Source: Megalonaias nervosa (lineage: Eukaryota; Mollusca; Bivalvia; Unionida; Unionidae). Taken from it: a stretch of DNA of 64,000 nucleotides. The stretch lies in the NCBI GenBank assembly GCA_016617855.1, contig JAECUM010003647.1:124001-188000 (forward strand), in the 5' to 3' direction. Position 1 is the first letter of the stretch, and each line of letters opens with the position of its first letter. The notes under the pieces were generated by a model. That model was not told the DNA's origin. It saw nothing but the letters and a program-made list of their open reading frames with translations, and did not search any database. Shown here in pieces: positions 24,110 through 34,939 of the stretch. The position numbers and the translations under genes were made by a program.

Positions 24110-24870
24110 GCCAGCTTCCTTGCAAATCCTGTCCTTCATTTCAAGACACACTAAGAATATTTCCACATCCTTGCAAATCCAGCCCTTCCTTTTATGATAC
24201 ACTAGGATTACATCCCCTGGCTGTAAATCCAGTCCTTTCTTGATATACTATGATTATTTCCACTACCTTGCAAATCCAGCCCTTCCTTTCCTGATATGCT
24301 AGGATTATTTCCATAACCTTGCAAATCCAGCCCTTCATTTCTTGATACACTAGGATTATTTCCACTAACCATCAAATCCAGCCCTTCCTTTCTTGATACA
24401 CTATGACTATTTCCACTACTTTGCAAATCCAGCCCTTCCTTTCTTGATATGCTAGGATTATTTTCACTACCTCACAAATTCAGTCTTTGCATTTTTGATA
24501 CACTAGGTTTATTTCCACTACCTTTCAAATCCAGCCCTTCCTTTCTTGATACACTATGATTATTTCCACTACTTTACAAATCCAGCCCTTCATTTTTTGA
24601 TACGCTAGGATTATTTCCACTACCTTGCAAATCCAGCCCTCCTTTGTCATAATACACTTGGAATACACCCACTACCTTGCAAATCCAGTCCTTTATTTCA
24701 TGATACACTAGGAATATTCAGTCCTTCCTTTTGTGATACACTAGGAATATTTCAGCTACCTTGATAATCCAGCCCTCACTTTCTTAATATGCTAGGAATA
24801 TTTCCACTATCTTGCAAATCCAGCCTTGCAAATATTTCCACTATCTTGCAAATCCAGCCTTCCTAAGCCT
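24110..24870. repeat. Minisatellite, about 51 bp unit, about 14 copies
   Basis: Units share TTGCAAATCCAGCCCTTCCT, TTCTTGATACACTAGGATTA and TTTCCACTACC. It begins about 150 bp after the donor of exon 23667-23955. Confidence 0.92.
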
Positions 24871-24899
24871 TCCTAGACTCATTTTAGCAACAGAAGTGC

Positions 24900-26140
24900 T
24901 AAAAAGTCATCAGCTTTCCGAGCTGGAAGTTGAATTAGAGTGGTGTTCCCTTGGATAGAGGGATTGGCTCCAAATCCTGTCAATATTTCAGTTACTACTT
25001 CCTATCATGCTGATAAGCATGCTTTTTCTCAAAAACCTCACAATTCCAAATCCACTTGTACTTTTTCATCATTTGAACAATTCTCCACTTTCTCACTCCA
25101 GCTATATTTCTATTTCTCAATTTGTCTTCTTCACAGACATATTTTTCACTTCATTTGTCAAATTAAATCATCTAATGAGCCATTTTTTAAAATTTTCTGC
25201 CGAATTCCACTTAAGTAGTTGACTTTGTTTCTGAATTCTGTTGAGCAGACATATGTTACATAACACCCTCGATAACTTGCACCCTGATAAATTGTGAACC
25301 CGTTCATAACACAATGTTGGGCTTGGATCCAATTTTTTTAAACCAGAAAACACCAAAAAAATTTATCCCAGTTTGTTAAACGTGAAGAAAATCACAATCA
25401 AAATTGGTAATTGAAACTTTGATATATTGCTCATTTTATCATAGAAAACATTAGAGAGGACCTGAACTCTTTTCAGTAGATCAGTGGAACACAGTTATAA
25501 ACGAAATTGAATTAAACTGCCTTGAATTAACCTACTCAATCATAAATGTGAACAAATATAGCAAGGCAACCAAGTGAAATGAACACTTTGTACAGTAAAA
25601 TGCTTTGTTTCACAGATACGGACCATTATGGAGAAACGTGTTTCAGAGTATTCCTGAATTGGTACTTAGAGATATCCTCAAGGATGATAAGACTATTACT
25701 TGCAATGAAATCACGGCATCAGTATTTTACTAATTGAACAATACAAATATTGAGTTTCAACAGGATAGTCCTTATTTTGGAAAATATTGACCTTGTTCCT
25801 TCCCAGCATTTTGTTATCTACATATAGAGTTTCTTACTCATCTCAACTTGGTTGTCTTCCTCCCAAATGCATCAGCTGTATTGTGTATGCATCAGAGACA
25901 TCTGTATTGTCTATGCATCAGAGACATCAGTCAGGAAATATATTACTGTGAGGTAATGTCTTCAACTCCTTGGCATGCACAATGCGGCTGTGGACTTGTT
26001 CTGTTTCAGCTCACCAGATTATGACCTTGACCAAAATAAAACATGAACACTTCCTGCATTAGTGGCAAGACAGGGAATGGTTAGCAGTAGCACCACCTTT
26101 TGGAAGCCTTTGACCAGAAGTTGCAATATATACAAATTTT
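24900..26140. other. XRN1 intron, unassigned
   Basis: No exon seen. The stretch near 25262-25320 (ACACCCTCGATAACTTGCA, CCTGATAAATTGTGAACCC) resembles the ends of Tc1/mariner-type elements, but I could not find a matching partner end. Confidence 0.35.
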
Positions 26141-26149
26141 GTACACTTG

Positions 26150-27239
26150 TCACCTACATCCCATTCGTGAATGGACAGTGCAACATAAGGTTCTTCACAT
26201 CAATCTCTTAGAAATTAAGTGATTCTCTATGCCTTCCACACATGGATGGTCATTTTTGATAATGTTTGACACCTTGGTCATGATGAACTATGTCTTCAGA
26301 CAAGGAGGCACAAAAATCAGTGGACCTTGCTGTTATTTGGGAGATATTCCATTGGTGTGCTCAATACTTGTACAGGTCTGACACATCCCAGATAGGCTTA
26401 ACACCTGGTCAAGTTATTATTGAGGAGAGTTCAGCTGCTTATGTGGTCTCTCCATCTGTCAGTCTTTCCTTGAGTTTGTGCTCTTTGGGGCCAACCAATG
26501 CTAGACCTATTTATGATGAGGTGTAACAACAAACTTCCCACCTTCATCTCTCCCCAGCCTGGATCCAGAGGCCTGGGTGGTCAGCAGCCTCTATCAATTT
26601 TTAGCTGGTAGGGCATGTGGGGATATGCCCCCCCCCCCAATGGTTTTAATACCAAAATTGATTCAAAATATCAAGGGCAAGGTTTACAAACTAGTTCTAA
26701 TTACTCCGCTTTCATGGGCAGATCCTGGATCGATGATCTATTTGATCTCAAGACAGACATACCCAGGAAAATTGTAGCAACCCCATGCTGCTCAAGCAAC
26801 CAAGGTTGTCATCATTCCATCCTTGTCAAGAGAAATTCCTCTGTCAGGCCTAGATCTTGTCAGGGACAGGAGTTATGTACTTGAATCAGGGAGAGAATCT
26901 TGAAAGCTGGAAGACCCTCTATTTTGAAGATGTATATGGGGAAGTGGCACATTTTCAGCAACAAGTGTCACATTAATAATGTCAATCATGCTTAGCCTCC
27001 ATTCACTCAGCTGGATAACTTCTTTCTTTTCCTCTTTGAGGACATAAATTTATCCTTCATATTCAGGGTTACTGCTTCATGATTCAGATGCAACCAGGTT
27101 TTATCTCCAGAGACAGGTTACCATCTACATTCAATCCAAATATAACTATTAACACACTCCCATTGATCAATTCACCAAGAAAGTAAACCTGCAGAACCCT
27201 GTTGGCACACATGGATGCAATCTGAGGCATTTGCAGTGC
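26150..27239 (+). pseudogene. DIRS-like retrotransposon fossil A (RNase H to tyrosine recombinase)
   Basis: Broken frames read LHINLLEIK at about 26196-26219, then MMNYVFRQGGT, WEIFHWCAQYLY, PPPMVLIPKLIQNIKGK, and later ILKMYMGKWHIFSNK and NFFLFLFEDINLS. These resemble the RNase H motif (HINLLELK, DNTTVxxYIxxQGGT) and the N-terminal part of the tyrosine recombinase of DIRS-type retrotransposons, in the right order. Several stops and frameshifts. Its 3' end is cut by the LTR element at 27245; weakly similar sequence resumes at 32299. Confidence 0.6.
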
Positions 27240-27244
27240 CCTTC

Positions 27245-27874
27245 TGTAGCAAGATAACCGAGTTGGGATTTCAAATTTACAACAGAACACTTTTGATTAC
27301 ATGCATGGAGTAACACAAAACACTCCCGTCAATATCACTCTTGGCTACCAATCACACTGGTCAATCAAGCAAGCATTATTATAGGTAGTCACTGACCACC
27401 ACTCAATTCCTTGGACAATCAAGCACTCAGAGCCCACCAATCCGGTCTGCAATGCCCAATCACCTGCTACTCTACCAGCAGCACTGTTCACTCAGCTCTA
27501 CGACTGCTATGGTTAACTTCTATGGTTAGCTCTTTAGGTGGTACCACATCGACCACGATCACCATGGATCACTCTGGTCAGCTCTACAGCTGAAGATGTG
27601 CAAGTCCCTAAGTAGACTGCTTACTGACAAGACGTTCCGTAATGTGAAGATATCACTTTACAGTGAGGCATTTATATACAGATGTAGCCGTGCTAGATGT
27701 AAATCTGTTTTTCCCATCGAGAGCACTTAGCACGTGCGGCAGGGATGAACCGAACTCACTATATTGAAATATTGTACAATATACATAAATCACCCTCGGG
27801 TATCGTTGTACTCAAAAAACAAAACCTGAGTACATGTATTTAATAAATAGAGAGATTTATACAATTCCGTGACA
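27245..27874 (-). repeat. 3' LTR (630 bp)
   Basis: Shares TAACACAAAACACTCCCGTC-type sequence, CACCAATCCGGTCTGCAATG and GATTTATAC..TTCCGTGACA with the 5' LTR. It holds a 160 bp stretch (about 27591-27752) missing from the other LTR, and lacks a stretch of some 370 bp that the other carries. On the - strand a TATAAAT occurs about 15 bp inside its start. Confidence 0.93.
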
Positions 27875-27986
27875 ATACCTCCCTCCTTAAAAAAAGTGGC
27901 AACACTTTTAGAAAAATCACAGAATGCAAACATAAACAATTATTAAAACATCCAATGTTGAACGCTGAACGAAAATGATTTGCTAG

Positions 27987-29003
27987 TTACACCCTACTTA
28001 AAAAATCAGCACCCACATTTTCTGACCCTCAAATCGCCTCAATTCGGAAACTATATGATTGCAGAGACATCACCCAACGCATCAATCTTGCGTTGGCAAC
28101 CTTTGCTTTGCTCAAGTATAAGAGTGGCTGATGGTCCGTTTGTAAGATAAACTCCCTCCCGAAAAGGTATGTATGGAATTTTCCTATCCCCCATACTAAG
28201 GCTAGGCACTCCTTCTCAATCACGGAGTAGTTTTTCTCCCTAGAAAGCAATTTCCTACTTACATAAGCAATGGGCAATTTCATCCCCTCTTGCTCCTGTA
28301 GCAAAACAGCCCAAAGTCCCGTATCGGATGCATCAGTCCTCAGCACAAAAGTTTTGTTCAATTCTGGCAACTTTAAGATTGGTGCACTTATCAGTTTCTG
28401 TTTTAAAGCGTTAAATGTTTTTTCCTGGCACACACCCCGGGGAACTTTATTTGGTTGCCCTTTCCTAGTTAAGTCTGTTAATGGGCTGGCAATAGCCGCA
28501 AAATTGGGGACAAAAAATTTCCAGTAAAACGCAATCAAACCTAGGAAAGATCTTACTTGTTTCTTGGTTTCTGGTCTAGGTGCATCTCTGATTGCTCCTA
28601 TTTTGTCTGGGTGAGGTTTCAAACGGCCTAGTCCACTTACAAGATGGCCCAAACATTCTAGGTTAAAATATCCTATACTACACTTGGTGGACCTAGCTGT
28701 AAGGTCAGCAGTGTGAAGTCTGTCCAACAAATCTCTTAATACCTTAACATGTTCAGCCCAGATATATGTATAAACAAAGATATCATCTACAAAACTATCG
28801 ATGTTTTCCATACCGTTTAATAGTTTGTGCATGAGACGAACACATGACGCACCGGCGTTGACTGAACCGAAAGGCATGACTTTAAATTGATAAAGACCTT
28901 TGGGAGTTGTGAATGCCATTAACTCACGGGCATTATCAGCAATTGGTACTTGCCAGTATCCCTTCGTAAGGTCTAACTTGGAAATGTATTTATGACCTGC
29001 CAA
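27987..29003 (-). pseudogene. Retrotransposon pol: reverse transcriptase and RNase H
   Basis: The open part (28029-29003) starts AGHKYISKLDLTKGYWQVP. It keeps the RT active-site block SFVDDIFVY, the tether region and GFY-like RSFLGLIAFYWKFFV, then RNase H motifs LRTDASDTG, NYSVIEKECLALVW and LQTDHQPLLYL. A TGA at 28029 interrupts the frame; past it GSENVGADFLSRV follows and a stop at 27987. This ending, normal for the tail of Ty3/gypsy RNase H, lies about 110 bp from the 3' LTR, so no integrase can follow. A one-base frameshift near 29000 separates it from the upstream frame. Confidence 0.93.
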
Positions 29004-30088
29004 CTTTGAAAATAAGCTTCTATGTCTGGCATTGGCTCTGCATCGAACACAGTGATTTTGTTCAGTTGCCGAAAGTCAATGCAAAAATGATTTGTCCCAT
29101 CTTTCTTTCTGACTAACACAACGGGGGACTGGGCTAACATTTTTCCCACTTCTTCGTTGATGGTCTCCCACGCATTAAAGGGTATTGGATATCCTTTAAT
29201 CCTGATCAGCTCTGAGGTATTCAACTTGATCTCATGTTGAATCAATCCAGTACGGCCTGGTTTGTCCGTAAACACATCCAGGTATTTGGACAAAACCTCC
29301 AAGATCTCCATACGCTGACCCTCAGATAAATCCGGGCATACATTGATCTGGTTTATACTTTCTTTCCCTACGTCAATGGGGTATTCAAGGGGCAATTCAT
29401 TACTGGAGATGAATTCTGATTCGTCACATGACCTATCGTCTATCACAGCTATACATACTATGTTCAAGACCCCTTTATCAATTGTCTGACTAGGTCTTTC
29501 TTCATAGAGTTTCTGCATATTGGACCTACCTTCCATGCCAGTGATGTAGTCCAGTTCCTTTGAAACCGTCATCTGACAGACCTTGTATGAATGACAAAAT
29601 CGTGCTACGTCACTGTTAACCTTGGGCCAATAACATTCTTGCAATACCTTAACTGTGGTTTTATTCATTCTCAAATGGCCCACCGTACTCGACTCATGCA
29701 ACACCCTGAGTACGTGCGACCTAAATTTCTTGGGAACAACTAGTTGCAAGCACTTCCTAACATCAGGCGTAGTATACTCTCTATACATGAAACCATTACG
29801 ATGTAGAAATCTAGAGGACCCCCCCCCTTTACACTTAATCACAGTACCCGACATTTTCTCTGCAGACGCTTTTAAAGACTCATCACGTTCTTGCTCATTC
29901 AGAAATTCTTCGCGAGAGGTATCAGTAATGGCTTCCCTTTCTATCTCCAGTTTCTCCCTTTCTATTTCCCTCTCCTTTAACCTCTGATCCCTTTCCCTAG
30001 CCTGTTCTTCATGAACAAAAGTTTTAAGAGATTCCCCTTCATAGCCAAACTTTTTCCCAAGTTCCACAAGTTCTTTCATTGATGACAT
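28973..30088 (-). pseudogene. Retrotransposon gag start fused to integrase zinc finger and RT N-terminus
   Basis: A 371-codon frame. Residues 1-52 are a charged Glu/Arg-rich coiled-coil typical of gag starts in this clade. Residues about 95-171 match an integrase N-terminal zinc-binding domain: RNGFMYREY, QLVVPKKFRSHVLRVLHE, VGHLRMNKTTVKVLQECYWP, then CHSYKVC, where the first Cys of C-x2-C is Tyr. Residues about 255-371 are the RT N-terminus (NVCPDLSEGQ, DVFTDKPGRTGLIQHEIKL, SPVVLVRKKDGT, FCIDFRQLNKITVFDAEPMP). Most of gag, protease and the integrase DDE core are missing, so this copy is internally deleted and not autonomous. Confidence 0.88.
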
Positions 30089-30511
30089 TTAAAAAATCTG
30101 ATACGACCAACCTAAAGTGCTGTATTATGCCAAAAGGTGTAATTACTATAATTTCAACAAACAAACTGTATTTTCCTTCTCGGAAGGCAACAAAAACATG
30201 AAATGTGTACAATGTACAAAAAAGAAAGTAATGTTAAATAGCTACTTAACCTCACTGTCTTGTCAAGAGTGTCTGAAACACACCAAAAAAAATCATAGAA
30301 GAATCATGAAACAATACTAGTGCTCTGTTAAATCCAAGATGATCCCACTTCTGACACCATTTTTAACAAGATAACCAAGTTGGGATTTCGGATTTAAAAC
30401 AGAATACTTTTGATGGTGATACAAGTACAATGTTTATAGATGTATGATTTGAATGAGAAAGAATATTGATTAATACGTGCGTGTATAAGATCCAAATATT
30501 GGACACATTAA

Positions 30512-31592
30512 CCCTTAAAGTGCTGTACTGTTCTGCAGTACAAGATCCCTCAGTGCTGAATTGTTTGGGAAAAAAAGAAGAAAATGGCATAGTTTTTAAA
30601 TTGCATGTATTTCAACAAATATACACAATAGATACACAAACCCTATATGAAAAATGATGGTGGATGTCTAAACTTTAAGATTAGCATCAAGGCACATGTG
30701 TAAGTTTAACATATTTGCATGTACAGGTGCAAATACAAGTAAAATGACAAGTTACCATTGTATTTCATCTGTATTTTTGTTTGTTTTTGAATGGAAAGGT
30801 TCAAATATATCAAAGAAATATTATATTCTTCACATCATCAGTAGCCCAGTAGGAATCGAGATCAGATTTATGTACCAAACTCATTGCTATAATTAGTGCG
30901 AGAAAGAGTTTTAGCTGCTCAGGTGTGACAAACTGCCATTTCTTCATGCGACTGTTCTCCTTCAAGTCTGCCCCATGAACTCTCTGATCTGCATAGCGAT
31001 TTGTTTGATCTACTATCAGGTGCAATAACTCGTCATCAAAAAAAAGTCTCAGATAGTCCATAGGTTCATAATTCGCCATCTCAACATTTAATTTTGAAGT
31101 ACCAGTGAATGGGTGGTTGACAGGCACGCCATCTTTTCTCGTCCAGCCAGCATGTACATCAGACTCCAGTTCCACGTTAATTTCTGGCTCAAAATTACTC
31201 ATGGGCATTTCCATCAACACTTTGCCAGCTCCAGTAATTTCATCCTCCACAAATCCTTCAAAATCACTGTCATCATCATTATCAGAAGCCAGTATTTGTT
31301 GCAAGAAATCACCGTCATATTCAGTGTCAGCGATTTTAATTTTTTTCTAGGTACCACATGCTCAAAAGCGAGTATTTGTAAAACTTCTTTGCTAAATACA
31401 TAGTAAAGTACAATGGAATGCTCGTTCCAGGCCTCTATAAACCAATCAAATATAGTTTTACAAGCAGTCATGGCAAGTTGAAGTAATACGATGCGTACAT
31501 TGTTGCTTACCTGGAAAACAACTTAAGTTGCGACAAGCGCTACGAGATCTTAACCGACGGCGCAACGAATGTCGTGACTAGCACTTTAAGGG
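30512..31592 (-). mobile_element. piggyBac-family transposon, internally deleted
   Basis: The ends are exact 13 bp inverted repeats, CCCTTAAAGTGCT at 30512-30524 and its complement ending at 31592. TTAA flanks it at 30508-30511 and 31593-31596, the hallmark target of piggyBac. It sits within the 5' LTR of the retrotransposon at 27245-32293. Length 1081 bp. Confidence 0.95.
30810..31345 (-). pseudogene. piggyBac transposase N-terminal remnant
   Basis: The - strand frame begins with an acidic region (SDNDDDSDFEGFVEDE), then NYEPMDYLRLFFDDELL, IVDQTNRYADQ, WQFVTPEQLKLFLALIIAM and DLDSYWATDDV. These match the start of the DDE_Tnp_1_7 (piggyBac) domain, including the F-F-x-D-E-L-L and YW-x-TD blocks. 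The frame stops before any catalytic Asp, so the catalytic core is deleted. Confidence 0.93.
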
Positions 31593-32298
31593 TTAACATA
31601 ATACGCATGTACCTAAAATGCAACAAATATAAATACAAATAAATGACCTTACACAGTACAAAGACAAAGGTGAACAATTCGCAGTAATTTCACAAGATGA
31701 AAAGAATGGATGTTTTACTCAATAGTAAAATGATGTATTCACTCACCTAGTGAAAAATGAGATATTTTTACTCAAATAGTAAAATGATGAATTGATTGGA
31801 CAGATATCATACAAAAATACCTTTACACTTCCAAAACACTGGGTATAACAAACCCCAAAATTAGCCCACGGCTAAAAGAATACATGCATGGAGAAACACA
31901 AAACACTCCCGTCAATATCACACTTGGCTACCAGTCACACCAGTCAATCAAGCAAGTATCGTTATAGGTAGTCACCGACCACCATTCAGTTCCTTGGCCA
32001 ATCAAGCACTCAGCGCCCACCAATCCGGTCTGCAATGCCCAATCACCTGCTACTCGACCAGCAACACTGTTCACTCAGCTCTACGGCTGCAATGGTTAAC
32101 TTGTATGGTTAGCTCTTTAGCTGGTACCATGTCGACCACGATCACCATGGATCACTCTGGTCAGCTCTACAGAACTCACTATTTCAAAATATTGTACATA
32201 TACAGAAATCACCCTTACGTATCATTGTACACAAAAAACGAAACCAGAGTACATGCTTTTAATAAATAGAGGGATTTATACAGTTCCGTGACACCTTC

Positions 32299-32700
32299 AG
32301 CCTACTGATTGAGACAGGAAACTAAGACAAGGGCCGCTTTTTGGGGTAAAGTGGATTATGAGATTGACATTCACTGAAATCTTGAAGGATCAAGTACGAC
32401 TTGTGAAGATATTGGCTCATGAAATATAAGTGATTTTCAATGATACTGGCTTTTGAACATAATATTTCAATTCAAGACAAGGTGGAGTTGGTCTGTGTAT
32501 GGAGTGAGTCTATTATTACTGGACAAGGCAGAGCTGAATGCTGTTGGGTCACTTTGTAGCTGCCCAGACATCTACTTTGCTCATTCATGACAGCATAGCT
32601 GCAGTTCCAGGCATGGCCCCATAGCTTTCTCTGGATTCACCCAGAAAAAATTCTCAGTAAAGCTGACATCATGCTCCTAAAGATGACATTCATAGAGGAT
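32299..32700 (+). pseudogene. Possible continuation of DIRS-like fossil A
   Basis: Joining 27239 to 32299 gives broken reading that continues with short recombinase-like pieces (DRKLRQG, KDQVRLVKILAHE). The similarity is weak; the main argument is that the LTR element has a clean target duplication, so this flank was once next to fossil A. Confidence 0.35.
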
Positions 32701-33471
32701 GGATGCGCTAATACATTTTTTTTTATTTTATCTCCCAAATTTAAGGAAATTTGCTAGTAAATTATCTTTCTCCAGGAATACATAACCAATCACATTATTC
32801 TTAATCCTGCCTACCCTTCCACACAAAATGTGAACACTGTTGTAGGCTTTGCTCAAGCTAAAACTTGTAAACATCAGGTATATGTGGCCAATTAGTGGAA
32901 TGAAGAGAGGTAATTTGTAAGAGTTACTTCCCTTCATGTTTAAAATGGATAGATAGGGAGACATTTTTCTTCTTTCATGGAGGGCTGGATTCAGAGGTAG
33001 CTGAGGTTATTCCTAATGTTAAAGTATAGGTATTCTTGGAGGTTTCTGTCCCTGCACCTGGTTAAATATCTTTTCCCATGTAATGGTCATTACATATATG
33101 CAAACAGATCTGCCAACCCTTAGATTTTATCATAAGGCTTACTGAAACAACCCTTAAATTGAAGACTTCAAGAACAATAGCAGAATACAAGCAGTAGAAT
33201 CTTAAATTAAAAGTCGCAGCAGTCAGTACAGAAGTATTCAAAGTCCCAGCAGTCAGCACAGAAATACACACTTAAATAAAAGATAATAGGTTCCAGTAAC
33301 CAGATACATTAAGAAATGTGTGTACTGGTGAGTGAAGTTTTGTTTGATATGATTCATTTATTGATTTCACAGTTTGATTCTGATGCCGTTTTACTGTCAT
33401 AAATAGTACAGTTATTCAGCTCATGGTGTAATTCTGACACAGTTTTGAAGACTATTTTGTTGTAGGTAATA
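32701..33471. other. XRN1 intron, unassigned
   Basis: No exon or element boundaries found. A fragment near 33107 (CTGCCAACCCTTAGATTTTA) resembles the ends of the hAT-like element at 54237-55696. Confidence 0.4.
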
Positions 33472-34939
33472 CAGTAAAACCTGTTATGAGAGACCATCCC
33501 TTCTGCCAACCAAAAGTGGTCTCCCAAGACAGGTGGTCTCTCATAACAGGTGTGTGAAAATGGACTGGTTTCCAGGGTCAGTAGTTAGCACTGTTGAAGA
33601 AGTAAAAAATACCCATACTCACTGTACATGTATCATATCCTTTATTCATAAATCTTGTTAAATATTGCATGCTTTCCTCTCAAAGTAACTTTATATAATA
33701 AAGATATAGTGTACATCTATCAAACAATGTTTCTGCCATTCATTTCTAATGGACTCCTTGTCTTTGATAACATTCTGAACTTGCGTTTTACCGACGTTTA
33801 AGCTGGCTGCTATTTTGCGAGCTGTCTCCCCTTTTTCACTTCTTTCAATTACATTAAATCTTTCTTCTGGTGTTAGAATTTTTCTTTTTTTCATCGGAGG
33901 TTCTGCCATTGTTATTAGTGTTGATGTAATAACGACTAGATGTATTTTGATTTTGATCAGGATTTGGGGAAATGTGAAATAAATATATATTATTTACCAA
34001 TGAATGAAACCCCCCAAAATAATTAACTCATCAAGAAACAATACATTTTTTTGAGACGAAGTTTAAATCACCAGCGATATAGCTTGATAAACAAAGGTTG
34101 CGACCATCTGCACCTGGGTAAACAAATGGTGGCTTGGTGAAACACTGTAACAAAAGAAATAATAAAAAAAAAAAAAACAATCCGGAAATGATTCTCACTT
34201 ACTAGTGTTAAAGACAAAGACCTCATTCACCCGCAGGCATCACAGATTAACTGGAAAGACAAATGATGTACTCAACCCTACACTGAAGCCCTTTCAAAAG
34301 ATTTATCACTGGGACATTGGACTACCGGCAATGTGTGGGCTTTCACCAAGATAAAGAAAAAATACAAACCTCTAAATTGACTGCATATGTCCATCATTAC
34401 TCCCTTTGATGAAAAATGGTTAATCTTACAGGCAATTCACATGACTTCGTCACTACAATGGCGGTTAGTGACATGTACTTTAGTCTGGTTTACTGCAATT
34501 TACAAATGACACCATACGCCAGACTTGTAAATTTCACAAAACTGGTAGCTAGCCAATTTTATTTTTTTTAAATACTGTATTAGAACAATCTTTACTATTT
34601 ATGCGGTCGTTGATACAAAGGATTAAATGATGGTTAGTGGTGTTTATCTTGCCTTATGGTTGCTTAGTGTTATTTAATGTGCACTTTGTTTGCATACTAC
34701 ATGTATCCTGAGCTCACGAGTTTACAAAGGATTAAGTCAAGGTCAGTGGTGTTGATCTCTGTTTTTTGCGATGCGGTCATTCATAGCAGTGTCGAAATGC
34801 ATATTTTGCCAAGAAATCGCGGTCGCTGGTCGCTCATAACAGAGCGTTTATATAATAAAATCGATCCGTGCATTATGATTGTGGTCGTACATGACAGGTG
34901 GTCGCTCATAGCAGGGGTCGCTCATGACAGGTTCTACTG
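33472..34939 (-). mobile_element. Tigger/pogo-like transposon, internally deleted
   Basis: The left end CAGTAAAACCTGTTATGAGA and the right end, read inward, CAGTAGAACCTGTCATGAGC form TIRs of about 24 bp with three mismatches. TA flanks both sides (33470-33471, 34940-34941). The left end is followed by an inverted copy of itself (GGTCTCTCATAACAGGT at about 33537-33553), giving a subterminal hairpin. A short transposase remnant lies inside on the - strand. Confidence 0.88.
33691..33909 (-). pseudogene. Tigger/pogo transposase N-terminal helix-turn-helix remnant
   Basis: 72 codons: MAEPPMKKRKILTPEERF, NVIERSEKGETARKIAASLN and VGKTQVQNVIKDKE. This matches the CENP-B-like/psq N-terminal DNA-binding domain of pogo/Tigger transposases. 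The second HTH and the DDE domain are absent. Confidence 0.88.

Larger units (their letters stand above)
27245..32293 (-). mobile_element. Ty3/gypsy-type LTR retrotransposon, Gmr1-like pol order
   Basis: An element of about 5 kb on the - strand. Its 3' LTR lies at 27245-27874 and its 5' LTR, enlarged by later insertions, at about 30362-32293. Both LTRs end TGACA on the + strand (TGTCA at the 5' end in element sense). The 5 bp duplication CCTTC flanks it at 27240-27244 and 32294-32298. A primer-binding-like site, TGGTGTCAGAAGTGGGA on the - strand, lies directly inside the 5' LTR (down from 30359), and a purine tract AAGGAGGGAGGTA lies next to the 3' LTR (near 27876-27890). It is antisense to XRN1 inside the intron between exons 23667-23955 and 35689-35767. 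Confidence 0.92.
30362..32293 (-). repeat. 5' LTR, interrupted by a piggyBac relic
   Basis: Homology to the 3' LTR is seen at about 30362-30415 (CAAGATAACCAAGTTGGGAT) and 31880-32293 (TACATGCATGGAGAAACACA onward). Between them lie 30416-30507 and 31597-31880, which have no counterpart in the 3' LTR, plus the piggyBac element at 30512-31592. Confidence 0.9.

Noticed and set aside
27411..27593. Open frame repeated at 31994-32269
   Set aside because: It is LTR sequence present in both LTRs and shows no protein motif.
32299..32700. Independent gene downstream of the LTR element
   Set aside because: Only broken short frames; best explained as the displaced rest of DIRS-like fossil A.
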